Positions 7,762 through 16,325 of a DNA stretch of 64,000 nt are shown one piece after another. Below the pieces are notes generated by a model. The model was not told where the DNA came from. It was given only the letters and a program-made list of their open reading frames with translations, and did no database searches. The translations under genes and the position numbers were made by a program. How positions within the stretch are numbered: position 1 is the stretch's first letter; each line of letters opens with the position of its first letter. The stretch comes from Betaproteobacteria bacterium (GTDB lineage: Bacteria; Pseudomonadota; Gammaproteobacteria; Burkholderiales; SG8-41), in contig OMIN01000026.1 in the NCBI GenBank assembly GCA_900299145.1, forward strand, positions 1 through 64,000. Direction: 5' to 3'.

Positions 7762-9015
7762 ATGGCGGAACGCAGCGTGGCCAAAAACATCACCATTATC
7801 GGCGCCGGTATTGTCGGCATTGCCACGGCGAGCTACCTGCGGCGCGACGGCCATGCGGTAACGGTGGTGGACATGCGTCCGCCAGGGGAATACACCTCGT
7901 TCGGCAACGCGGGCATCTTGAGCCCGGGCTCGTGCGTGCCGCAGGCGCTGCCGGGCGTGCTGTCGAAGGTGCCGGGGTATTTGTCCGATCCGCTGGGGCC
8001 GCTGGCGATACGGCCTGCGTATTTTCTGAAAGCATTGCCGTGGTTTTTGCGGCTGGTGGCGGCATCACGGCTTGAGCGTGTCGAGCAGATCGCCGATGCA
8101 CTACGGCCGCTGCTGAAGCAAACGTTTGATGCCTACGCGCCGCTGGTGCAAAACGCTGGAGTCGCCGACATGATCCGGCAACAGGGCTACGTCGTTGCCT
8201 ATTCCACGCGCGCAGCGCTGGAGCGCGACGCGCTGCCATGGAAGCTGCGGCGCGAGCGCGGTGTGGTGATCGAGGAAATCGACGGCGCAGCCATCAAGGA
8301 GAAAGTGCCGCAGCTCGCCGGCAACTACGAAGCCGGGCTGTATTTACCGGAGCAGGGGCATGTCACCAACCCGGAGCGGCTGACCAAGGCGCTGGCTGAA
8401 CAGTTTCAGAAAGACGGCGGTAAAATTTTGCAGCGCAAGGTGCTGGATATCGAGGTGTCGCCCGACGGCCCGCGCGCGCTGGCGACGGACGCGGGAAATC
8501 TGCCGCTGGAATCGCTCGTAATTTGCGCCGGTTCGCATTCCAATGAATTCACCGCGAAATTGGGCGACAACGTGCCGCTGGAAGCGGAGCGCGGTTATCA
8601 CGTGACGTTTTCCGATCCGCGCTACACGCTGCCGATGCCGGTGTTTTTGCCGCAGCACAAGGCGTTTGTGACGCCCATGGAAATGGGACTGAGAATCGCC
8701 GGACAAAGCGAATTTGCAGGCAACGAAGCCGAGCCGAATTATGGCCGTGCCGATGTGTTGTCGAAGCAAATGCAGTCGATATTTCCCGGTATCAGCAACG
8801 TCGACGCGACGAAGTGGATGGGTCGGCGGCCTTCAATGCCAGATTCGTTGCCAGTGATCAGCCCGGCGTCGAGAATGCGCAACGTGTGGTATGCGTTCGG
8901 CCATGGTCACGTCGGGCTGTGCGGCGGTGCGCCGACCGGGCGCCTGATCGCGGAAATGATCGGCGGGCGTTCAACCAACATCGACGCCGCGCCGTTTAGC
9001 GTAAGCCGGTTCTGA
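7762..9015 (+). CDS. FAD-dependent oxidoreductase, D-amino-acid dehydrogenase (DadA)-like
   Basis: The 417-residue protein belongs to the DAO family. It has an N-terminal FAD Rossmann motif ITIIGAGIVGIATASYL, then VTVVDMRPPGEYTSFGNAGILSPGS (the DadA-type FANAG/SFGNAG region), and near the C-terminus GRRPSMPDSLPVISPASRMRNVWYAFGHGHVGL. Such enzymes oxidise D-amino acids to 2-oxo acids and pass electrons to the quinone pool at the inner membrane. I start at ATG 7762; an in-frame TTG lies 15 bases upstream and neither has a strong ribosome-binding site. Length fits the family, about 415-430 residues. Confidence 0.88.
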   Translation: MAERSVAKNITIIGAGIVGIATASYLRRDGHAVTVVDMRPPGEYTSFGNAGILSPGSCVPQALPGVLSKVPGYLSDPLGPLAIRPAYFLKALPWFLRLVAASRLERVEQIADALRPLLKQTFDAYAPLVQNAGVADMIRQQGYVVAYSTRAALERDALPWKLRRERGVVIEEIDGAAIKEKVPQLAGNYEAGLYLPEQGHVTNPERLTKALAEQFQKDGGKILQRKVLDIEVSPDGPRALATDAGNLPLESLVICAGSHSNEFTAKLGDNVPLEAERGYHVTFSDPRYTLPMPVFLPQHKAFVTPMEMGLRIAGQSEFAGNEAEPNYGRADVLSKQMQSIFPGISNVDATKWMGRRPSMPDSLPVISPASRMRNVWYAFGHGHVGLCGGAPTGRLIAEMIGGRSTNIDAAPFSVSRF

Positions 9016-9088
9016 ATCGTTGATCTCACGCAAAGTCTGTGCAATCTGGCCGAGGCACACTCTTTTGCAAACAGAGAGGTCAGCCATA

Positions 9089-10072
9089 ATGAAAAATATG
9101 TTTAAAAACAAATACTTGCAGATATCATTCGCGGTGCTGCTGGGCGCGCTGCCCTGCTGGCCGCTTCCGGCGCTGGCGCAACTGGCGTTCGTGCTGAACT
9201 CCAACGACGACACACTCAGCCTGATCGACGTTAAAACGTACAAGGAAATTTCGCGCACGCGCGTGGGGCGCGAGCCGCACCACTGGGCGATCACGCCGGA
9301 CGACAAATCGCTGATTATCGGCAGCGTGCAGAGCAACGATCTGACATTTGTCGATCCGGTAACGGGCGCGTTTCAAAAGCGCATCGATAAAATCAGCGAT
9401 CCCTATCAGATCGGCTTTTCGCCAGACAAAAAGTGGCTGGTGTAGGCATCGCTGGCGCTAGACCGCACGGATATTTACAGCGCGGGGGATTACAAACTGG
9501 CCAAGCGTATTGCCACGCCGCGCGGGCCGAGCCATATGACTTTCAGTGCGGACAGCAGCACCGTTTACATCACGCTGGAACGCAGCAACGAAGTCGCGTT
9601 TATTGATCTTGGCACGCAAAAGGTCAGTGCGGTGCATCCGGTGGGCAAAGCGCCCGTGGGCATCTGGCTCACGCCCGATGGCAAGCATCTGCTAGTGGGT
9701 CTATTGGGCGAGGATCATGTGGTGGTGATGGACGCAAAGAGCGGCAAAATCATCAAGCGCATTACCACCGCGAAAGGGACGCACAACTTTGCCGCCATGG
9801 GCGACAAGCGGCGCTTGCTGGTGAGCAATCGGGTGGCGAACAGCATTTCAATTATTGATATGAACACGCTGGCCTTGCTGGAAACCTTCCCCGTGACCGG
9901 CGGGCCGGATGACATGGAAGTCACGGCGGACGGCAAGGAGTTATGGGTGACCTCGCGCTGGGCGCAGAAAGTGACTGTCGTGGATCTGGAAACCCGCAAG
10001 GTTAAACTGCAGATTCCGGTGGGCCGCTCGCCGCACGGCATTTATTTGCGCAATCATGCGCCGCGCGAATAA
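9089..10072 (+). pseudogene. YVTN/YncE-type beta-propeller protein, interrupted by an in-frame amber codon
   Basis: One reading frame of 327 codons encodes a secreted seven-bladed propeller. It has a signal peptide ending ALAQ after the start at ATG 9089 (GAGAGGT upstream), followed by repeats of the SNDDTLSLIDVKTYK, GREPHHWAITPDDKSL and GIWLTPDGKHLLVG type. Codon 119, at 9443-9445, is TAG, and propeller sequence resumes immediately after (ASLALDRTDIYSAG). Without readthrough only two blades would be made. A nonsense mutation or sequencing error is the simplest reading. The start region contains a copy of the dispersed A/T-rich motif, encoding FKNKYL. The end overlaps the deacetylase gene by 17 bp. 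Confidence 0.8.
9101..9118 (+). repeat. Dispersed A/T-rich 18-mer inside a signal peptide
   Basis: TTTAAAAACAAATACTTG matches 15 of 18 motif positions and is read in frame as FKNKYL, forming the positively charged start of the propeller protein's signal peptide. Confidence 0.65.
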
Positions 10073-10796
10073 GGTTATCGCGTTCATTCTTGCGCTGGTG
10101 GCGCCGCTCTCGCAGGCGCAAACGTGCAAAGGCACGCTCTACCTGACGATCGACACCGGCTGGATGAACCACGCCGAGTTGATTGCGCAAACGCTGAATA
10201 AGCACAACGTCAAGGCGACGTTTTTTCTTGCCAATGAACGCACCTACCGCGGCGACTGGACACTGGGTGCCGAGTGGGCGGAGTTCTGGCGTGCGCGCGT
10301 GGCCGAAGGGCATGTGTTTGCCACCCACACCTGGCATCACGGCTATTTTCGTGGCGATACTCGTGATGGCCGCACGATCTATGTGCACATGGACGGCAAG
10401 CGCGAGACGCTGGATCGCGAAGCGATGTGCCAGGAACTCAGCCGCGTGGAAGATGTCTTCACCAAAATGACCGGCAAGAAGCTCGAACGCCTGTGGCGCG
10501 CACCGGGTGGCATCACCACGCCACGGGCACTGGAACTCGCTAAACAGTGCGGCTACTCCCGTCACGTGAAGTGGGGGCCAGCGGGGTTCCTCGGCGATGA
10601 ATTGCCGTCGGAAACCTACCCGAATGCCCTGTTGCTCAAGAACGCACTGCGCGACATTCGTGACGGCGAGATTCTGGTAATGCATCTGGGCATCCGCTCG
10701 CGCAAGGATGGTTGGGCGCCAGCCGTTTTTGACCCGCTGCTGACGGGCCTGAAGGCGCGCGGGTTCTGCTTTGACACGCTGAAGGCCGCATCGTGA
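10056..10796 (+). CDS. Secreted polysaccharide deacetylase-family protein
   Basis: The 246-residue product has a signal peptide (MRRANKVIAFILALVAPLSQAQ) and a NodB homology domain. Motif 1 is LTIDTGW (usual TFDDG), motif 2 is the His pair in ATHTWHHGYF (H91 and H95), motif 3 is RAPGG and the end has VMHLG. In motif 1 the second Asp, normally a metal ligand, is Thr34, so deacetylase activity may be altered or lost. It starts inside the end of the propeller gene, and its stop overlaps the GTG start of the next gene, so translation is probably coupled. Family members act on N-acetylated or O-acetylated cell-surface sugars in the periplasm. Confidence 0.85.
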   Translation: MRRANKVIAFILALVAPLSQAQTCKGTLYLTIDTGWMNHAELIAQTLNKHNVKATFFLANERTYRGDWTLGAEWAEFWRARVAEGHVFATHTWHHGYFRGDTRDGRTIYVHMDGKRETLDREAMCQELSRVEDVFTKMTGKKLERLWRAPGGITTPRALELAKQCGYSRHVKWGPAGFLGDELPSETYPNALLLKNALRDIRDGEILVMHLGIRSRKDGWAPAVFDPLLTGLKARGFCFDTLKAAS

Positions 10797-11758
10797 TTGA
10801 CGTGGTCAAGCAGCCGTTTATCGCCGTGCAAAGCTGGCTGTTTGAGCAGGCATTGCAACCGCTACTGTTCGCGCTGGAACTGATGCCGTTCGCCGAGAAT
10901 GTTTACGACGGCCTCGGTGTGGCGATGCTGGGTGTCCTGGAAATCGCCGTGCTGTGTCTGCTGCTAAAGCCGCTGGAAGCATGGCGTCCTGTTGAACGCT
11001 GGAACGAGAAGCGGGCGGTGCGTGCGGATGTGATTTACACCTGGCTGAACCGACTCGGCGTGCTGCCGCTGCTGATCTTTTTCCTGCTGGTGGTTCCCGT
11101 GGATGAAATCGATGCGTGGTTGCGCATGCACGATATCGTGCGTCCGAACATCGAGGATTTAATCCCTGGGCTTGAGCGCAATTCCCTGGGTGCGTTTGTT
11201 GTCATGTTGCTCATCCTGGATTTTGTCGAATATTGGCTGCATCGCGGGCAACACCGTTTTAACTGGTGGTGGGCGCTGCACAGCCTGCATCACAGCCAGC
11301 GGCAGATGACGTTCTGGACCGATGATCGCAACCATGTTGTCGATGACCTTATCACCTCTGCAGCGGTGGCGCTGGTGGCGCTGGCCATTGGCGTGCCGTC
11401 GAATCAGTACGTAACCATCATCATTGCCGGGCGCATGGTTGAAAGTCTGTCGCACGTTAATGCGCGCGTGAGCTTTGGTTGGCTTGGCGAGCGGTTGCTG
11501 GTCAGCCCACGGTTTCACCGCGCGCATCACGCCATTGGCGTAGGGCACGAAGGCCAGTATCGGGGCTGCAACTTTGCCACGCTGTTCCCCGTGTGGGATG
11601 TACTTTTCCGCAGCGCAAACTTTACCTCTGCTTGGGAGCCCACCGGCATTCGCGATCAACTTGAAGGGCGCGACTACGGGCTGGGCTTCTGGCGTCAGCA
11701 GTGGCTGGGTCTGTTGCGCATGAAAAATGCGCTGTCAGGCAGGCCCGCTAGCCCTTAG
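10793..11758 (+). CDS. Sterol desaturase / fatty acid hydroxylase family membrane enzyme
   Basis: This 321-residue integral membrane protein carries the three histidine clusters of the di-iron hydroxylase family: HRGQH, HSLHH (in WALHSLHHSQ) and HRAHH (in SPRFHRAHHAIGVGH). Hydrophobic segments lie around residues 40-60, 85-102 and 135-150 and in the middle of the chain. These enzymes hydroxylate or desaturate lipid C-H bonds at the cytoplasmic face using two irons and O2. The GTG start overlaps the stop of the deacetylase gene (GTGA), so the two are probably co-translated. The lipid substrate is unknown. Confidence 0.9.
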   Translation: MIDVVKQPFIAVQSWLFEQALQPLLFALELMPFAENVYDGLGVAMLGVLEIAVLCLLLKPLEAWRPVERWNEKRAVRADVIYTWLNRLGVLPLLIFFLLVVPVDEIDAWLRMHDIVRPNIEDLIPGLERNSLGAFVVMLLILDFVEYWLHRGQHRFNWWWALHSLHHSQRQMTFWTDDRNHVVDDLITSAAVALVALAIGVPSNQYVTIIIAGRMVESLSHVNARVSFGWLGERLLVSPRFHRAHHAIGVGHEGQYRGCNFATLFPVWDVLFRSANFTSAWEPTGIRDQLEGRDYGLGFWRQQWLGLLRMKNALSGRPASP

Positions 11759-11799
11759 AATGACGGGTCACGTCACCCTCGTCACCAGCCGGGAACATC

Positions 11800-13446
11800 A
11801 TGTACGTCAAATCCATAGCGGACAACGCGGAATTCGATTATGTGGTCATCGGCGCGGGCTCTTCCGGCTGCGTGATGGCCGCCAAGCTTTCCGAGGCAGG
11901 GCACAGCGTGTTGCTGCTGGAAGCCGGTGGGCGTGATACCAGTTTCAATATCAAGGTGCCGCTGTTCGTAGCCCACGTGCTGAACGATGAAAACCTGATC
12001 TGGCCTTACATGACTGAGCCACAGGTTCATTTAAATGGTCAACCCCAGCGCTGGACACGCGGCCGCGTGATTGGTGGTTGCAGCTCCATCAACGGCAATC
12101 TGTTCGTACGGGGTGATCCGAAGGAGTACGACAACTGGCGAGCTGCCGGCTGCGAAGGCTGGGGCTACAACGACATGCTGCCGATTTTCAAACGGTTGGA
12201 GGATTTTCCCGAGGGCGATCCATCGATTCGCGGCAGCGGCGGGCCGATCCATTGCACGCCGTTGACGAATTTTGACCCGTTGTCCGATGCCTTCATACAG
12301 GCCTGTGGCGAAGCCGGTTACAAAAAGCCCGCTGATTACAACGACGGCAACTACGAAGGCGCATTTTATTTGCAGTACTCCACGCGCAATGGCTGGCGTA
12401 ACAGCACGCCGGTGGGCTATCTCAATCCGGCGTTGAAGCGCTCGAACCTGACGGTGTTGCCCAACGCGATAGTCACGCGGCTTTTGCTTGAGGGTGAGCA
12501 GAAAAAGCGCGCAACGGGTGCGGAGTTTCGCCTGGGTAATTCCGGTGAAACCACGCTCAAGGTAAAAGCGCGGCGCGAGGTGATTCTGTCGGCAGGGCCG
12601 CTGGCCTCGCCAAAAATTCTGGAACTGTCGGGCATCGGCAATAGAGACGTGCTGCAAAAATTTGGTATCGCCACGCAGCATCATTTGCCCGGCGTGGGTG
12701 AGAATCTGCGTGATCATCCGAATACGCGTATCACCTATGAATGCGCGAAGCCCATCACGATTAACGACGTGCTGCGCAGTCCGTGGCTGAAGTTGAAGGA
12801 AGGTCTGCGCTTTGTGTTCAAGCGCGAAGGCTTGCTGACAATTTGTTCGGCGACCGCACAAATGAATTACCGCAGTAGCGACAAGGTGGAGCAGCCTGAT
12901 CTTGTGTTGCGCCTGCTGCCGCTGTCGGGCCGCGACCGGTACGCGCGTACGCCGGACAAGGGCCTCGATCCGCATCCGGGATTCACTTTCGGCATTACCG
13001 TGTTGCAGCCGTTTTCGCGCGGCACGGTCCACCTGAAATCCACCGATCCGCTGGCGCAGGCGGCGATGGATCCGAGGTATCTGTCGCACGAGGCTGATGT
13101 GCAGACCTTCCTCGATGGCATGCGTGTCGCGCGCAAGGTGGCGTCGCAGCCGGGGCTGAAGGATTTGATTGTGCGCGAAACGCGGCCCGGCCCGGAGGTC
13201 AATGACGACGCGGGGCTGATCGATTACATGAAAGGCACCATTCAGACCAGTTGGCACATGGTTGGCACCTGCAAGATGGGCGTGGACGACATGGCGGTGG
13301 TCGATCCGCAGTTGCGCGTGCGCGGGCTCGACGGTTTGCGCGTGGTGGATTCGTCGATTTGCCCGACCATTCCGTCATCGAACACGAACATTCCGTCTAT
13401 TGCGATTGGGGAGAAGGGTGCGGATATGGTGTTGGCGGCGGGCTAA
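11800..13446 (+). CDS. GMC-family FAD oxidoreductase (alcohol/choline dehydrogenase-like)
   Basis: The 548-residue protein shows the GMC fold. FAD-binding FDYVVIGAGSSGCVMAAKL lies near the N-terminus, and GRVIGGCSSINGNLFVRGDPKEYDNW matches GMC signature 1. REVILSAGPLASPKILELSGIG matches signature 2. A C-terminal SWHMVGTCKMG...VVDSSICPTIPSSNTN carries the active-site His and Asn region. Such enzymes oxidise alcohols to aldehydes. It heads a plus-strand block with a Bug receptor, the UGSC selenoprotein and an enolase-superfamily enzyme, which may form one catabolic route. Substrate not determinable. Confidence 0.92.
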   Translation: MYVKSIADNAEFDYVVIGAGSSGCVMAAKLSEAGHSVLLLEAGGRDTSFNIKVPLFVAHVLNDENLIWPYMTEPQVHLNGQPQRWTRGRVIGGCSSINGNLFVRGDPKEYDNWRAAGCEGWGYNDMLPIFKRLEDFPEGDPSIRGSGGPIHCTPLTNFDPLSDAFIQACGEAGYKKPADYNDGNYEGAFYLQYSTRNGWRNSTPVGYLNPALKRSNLTVLPNAIVTRLLLEGEQKKRATGAEFRLGNSGETTLKVKARREVILSAGPLASPKILELSGIGNRDVLQKFGIATQHHLPGVGENLRDHPNTRITYECAKPITINDVLRSPWLKLKEGLRFVFKREGLLTICSATAQMNYRSSDKVEQPDLVLRLLPLSGRDRYARTPDKGLDPHPGFTFGITVLQPFSRGTVHLKSTDPLAQAAMDPRYLSHEADVQTFLDGMRVARKVASQPGLKDLIVRETRPGPEVNDDAGLIDYMKGTIQTSWHMVGTCKMGVDDMAVVDPQLRVRGLDGLRVVDSSICPTIPSSNTNIPSIAIGEKGADMVLAAG

Positions 13447-13463
13447 AATTATCAGAGAAAATA

Positions 13464-14426
13464 ATGAATAAAATCAAATGCTTATGCATACCTTTCTTGC
13501 TGGGGACAGGTGGCGCGCAAGCCCAGCAATATCCGGTTAAACCCGTGCGCGTCATCGTCGGCTTCACCGCCGGCGGGCCGTCGGACATCGTCGGGCGTAT
13601 TGTTGCCACGCAGCTCTCCGAGCGCATGGGGCGCCAATTCGTGGTGGAAAACCGCGCGGGCGCCACCGGCATGATCGGCGCGGAACTGGTTGCCAAAGCG
13701 CCGCCCGACGGCCACGCGCTTTATATCGCCAGCCAGACCACACACGCGGTCGCGCCGTATATGTATGCCAAGCCGCTCTACGATCCGGTGAAGGAGTTCG
13801 CCACGGTGTCGCTGGTGGCGCACAACCCGCTGCTGATGGTGGTGCATCCATCAATGAATGTTAAGACGGTAAAGGATTTGATCGCGATTGCTAGGGCTCA
13901 GCCCGGCGCAGTAAATTTTGCCACCGGTGGGATCGGCTCATCGCCGCACATGTCGATGGAGCTGTTGAAAAGCATGGCCAAAATCGACATGGTACCGGTG
14001 CATTACAAAGGGGACGGCGCGGCGATCATCGATCTGGTGGGCGGACAAGTGTCATTGTTTACCGCGAGCATCGCCGGGCTGGTGCAACACGTGAAAAGCG
14101 GCAAGCTGCGCGGTATTGCAGTGACGGGCGCCAAACGCTCGGCGATCGCGCCGGAGTTCCCGACCATCGCTGAAACGGGTCTGCCGGGTTATGAGGTGGT
14201 GACGTGGTTCGGCTTGCTTGCCACGGCAGGCACGCCCGCGGATGTGATCAACAAACTCTACAATGATTTGGGGCAGTCACTAACACAACCGGCGGTGAAG
14301 GATCAGTTCACCAAACTGGGACTGGAGGTCGTGGGCAGTTCGCCGGATAACTATGCGCAGTTCCTGCGTGCGGAGAACACGCGCTGGGGGAATATGGTGC
14401 GGCAGTTGAAGTTGAAGGCGGACTGA
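13464..14426 (+). CDS. Bug/TctC-family periplasmic tripartite tricarboxylate receptor
   Basis: The 320-residue protein has a signal peptide ending GGAQAQQ and the receptor core: YPVKPVRVIVGFTAGGPSDIVGR, the domain I pattern AGATGMIGAELVAKAPPDGHALYI, and a C-terminal AGTPADVINKLYNDL. The family binds carboxylates or amides in the periplasm for TctAB-type transporters. The start is placed at ATG 13464 because it opens a proper signal peptide. The first codons (NKIKCL) are formed by a copy of the dispersed A/T-rich motif. It sits 18 bp after the GMC oxidoreductase and just upstream of the selenoprotein gene, suggesting uptake of their substrate. Confidence 0.9.
   Translation: MNKIKCLCIPFLLGTGGAQAQQYPVKPVRVIVGFTAGGPSDIVGRIVATQLSERMGRQFVVENRAGATGMIGAELVAKAPPDGHALYIASQTTHAVAPYMYAKPLYDPVKEFATVSLVAHNPLLMVVHPSMNVKTVKDLIAIARAQPGAVNFATGGIGSSPHMSMELLKSMAKIDMVPVHYKGDGAAIIDLVGGQVSLFTASIAGLVQHVKSGKLRGIAVTGAKRSAIAPEFPTIAETGLPGYEVVTWFGLLATAGTPADVINKLYNDLGQSLTQPAVKDQFTKLGLEVVGSSPDNYAQFLRAENTRWGNMVRQLKLKAD
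13467..13484 (+). repeat. Dispersed A/T-rich 18-mer inside a signal peptide
   Basis: AATAAAATCAAATGCTTA matches 17 of 18 positions and begins directly after the ATG of the Bug receptor, coding for NKIKCL. Confidence 0.8.
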
Positions 14427-14444
14427 CGAACTTGGGTGAGCAAC

Positions 14445-14558
14445 ACCGTCGTTCCAGCGAAGGCTGGAACCCAGCTGGTAACTCGCGCCGCAGGCGCATT
14501 AATCAGTTGCTTCGCAACAGGAAACGCACTGGATTCCAGCTTTCGCAGGAATGACGGT
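14445..14558 (+). repeat. Inverted-repeat element, REP-like
   Basis: The ends ACCGTCGTTCCAGCGAAGG and CTTTCGCAGGAATGACGGT are imperfect inverted copies flanking about 75 bp of stem and spacer sequence. Relatives occur at 19846-19929 and 35950-36048. It lies in the gap between the Bug receptor and the selenoprotein gene, so a hairpin could attenuate or stabilise that transcript. Confidence 0.75.
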
Positions 14559-14611
14559 GGTGGTAAGTGGATATCCCGATTCTTGGATGTGGTTGAAGTA
14601 AAGGAAATCAA

Positions 14612-16300
14612 ATGAACGAAAAACTGGGCGTAATCAGCCCCGAAGGTCTACAACTCAAACCTGCCGGCGGCGTCAGCCGGCATCTGGACACGCTGGCCGG
14701 CAAAACCATCGGCGAGGTCTACAACAATCACTTCAAGGGCGAACAGATGTTTCGCGCCTATCGCCGGCTGCTGACGGAAAAATTTCCAGGCGTCAAAATC
14801 ATTTCCTACGACAAGTTCCCGACGATTTATGTCGGGGGCGATCCGGTGTCGCAAAAGGCGGATGCCGAAAAGGCCGCTGCACTGGCGAAGGAATGGGGCT
14901 GCGACGCCATCATCACCGGCAACGGGGGATGAGGCACCTGCACTCCGGCCTCGGTGAGGCCGGCGGCAGCGGCGGAAAAGTTGGGCATACCCAGCGTGGT
15001 GGTGACGACGACGGGCTTTACTGCCATCGCCAAGGCGGCCGGCAAGGCTCAGGGCATCACGGGCCTGCGCGTGGCGGAATATCCCGGCGCGGTGGGCGTG
15101 CACAATGAAGCGTTGGTGGAAAAAAATGTCGAGACGGTACTGATCGATCGCATCATCAGCGAACTGACGGCGCCGCGCAGAGCCGATGGCGAAGAACCTT
15201 CGTCAACTGAACGTCGGCCCGACGCCATCGTGTTCGAAGGCAGCTTCGATGAAATCAACGAACACTTCCGCGAACAACTGTGGTCAGACGAATTGCCGGT
15301 GGTGCCGCCCACGCCCGCGCGCGTGGAAGCGTTTTTGAAGCACACGAAACGCGCGCCCGACGAGCATATTGCCATTTTGCCGCAGGCGAATCTGGCGGCC
15401 ACGCCGCGCAACATCGCCGCCAACGCGGTAATGGCCGGCTGCAAGCCCGAATTGATGCCGGTGCTGATCGCGGCGGTTGAAGCGCTGGCCGATAACCGCT
15501 ACAACCTGAACAACATCGGCAGCACGTGGGGCGTGCTGCCGTTTTTGCTGGTCAACGGCCCGGCGATGCGGCGGCTGGGCATCGAATGCGGCGCGCAGCT
15601 CGTCAACAAGGGCGCCAATCCGTCGCTGGGGCGCGCGTTGGGTCTCATCATCAAGAACATCGCGGGCTATAAATACAGCCGCAATTACATGGGCACGTTT
15701 GGCTATCCGCTGAATTTTGTCATCGCGGAAAACGAGGCCGAAAATCCGTGGGAGCCGTTCCATGTTGAACACGGCTTTAACCGCAACGACAACACGGTGA
15801 CGGCGTGCGGCACGGTGACATGGGGTTGGGCGCCGGCGATTTACGGTATCGAGGAAAAAAATGCCGCGCAGGCCGCGTTGGAGTTTCTCGCCCTTGAAGT
15901 CACAAAAAAGCCATGCCTCGCGCGGCTGGTGGAGCGCGGCCCCAATGGCTTTCAGAACATGATTACCTTCATGATAGCGCCGCCGGTGGCGCGGGCGCTG
16001 GCGGCGGCGGGGTTCACCAAGCAGAAAATCCGCGACTACGTTTACGAGCACGCGCGCGTGCAGCGGCGCGAGCTGGAATTCCTGATTCAGTACGGCCACT
16101 CAGAGGCATTCCGCTTTCCCGACATGGTCGAGCGAGGGCTGATCCCGAAGGACTATCTGGTGAACGAAACCGAGCTGGTACGCGTGCTGCCGAGCGCCGA
16201 TGTCATCAACATCGTGGTGTGCGGCGACCCGGATCGCAACCGGCTGATGGTGCTGTGGGGCGGTTACGTGAAGCCAGTGACGAAGAAAATTGAGTTGTAA
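14612..16300 (+). CDS. UGSC-family selenoprotein (selenocysteine encoded by in-frame UGA)
   Basis: One frame runs 563 codons if the UGA at 14930-14932 (codon 107) is read as selenocysteine. The context is NGG-U-GTCT, a redox-type UxxC motif matching the UGSC of the UGSC (seleno)protein family with Ser replaced by Thr. Coding similarity continues on both sides without a gap: KEWGCDAIITGNGG before, AAEKLGIPSVVVTTTGF after. An 8-bp hairpin with loop GGT follows at SECIS distance. AAGGAA precedes ATG 14612. Residues 1-180 form the UGSC domain. The rest, including LPVVPPTPARVEAFLKHT and a long region I do not recognise, is fused to it. It lies between a Bug receptor and an enolase-superfamily gene. 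Function unknown; a thiol/selenol redox role is inferred. Naive gene calling would split it. Confidence 0.85.
14930..14963 (+). promoter_or_regulatory. UGA selenocysteine codon with bacterial SECIS hairpin
   Basis: TGA (14930-14932) is followed by CCGGCCTC (14945-14952), loop GGT (14953-14955) and GAGGCCGG (14956-14963), a perfect 8-bp stem. Counting the U of UGA as 1, the loop bases are 24-26, close to the conserved loop GU at positions 23-24 in E. coli fdhF. SelB would bind here during translation. Confidence 0.8.
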
Positions 16301-16307
16301 TAAAGTC

Positions 16308-16325
16308 AATTAAATCAAATACTTA
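16308..16325 (+). repeat. Dispersed A/T-rich 18-mer overlapping a start codon
   Basis: AATTAAATCAAATACTTA is a perfect match. Its final A is the A of the ATG start codon of the enolase-superfamily gene. Confidence 0.85.

Noticed and set aside
9443-9445. TAG in the propeller gene as a recoded pyrrolysine codon
   Set aside because: Pyrrolysine use is not expected in this kind of organism and no supporting genes are visible; a nonsense change or error is simpler.
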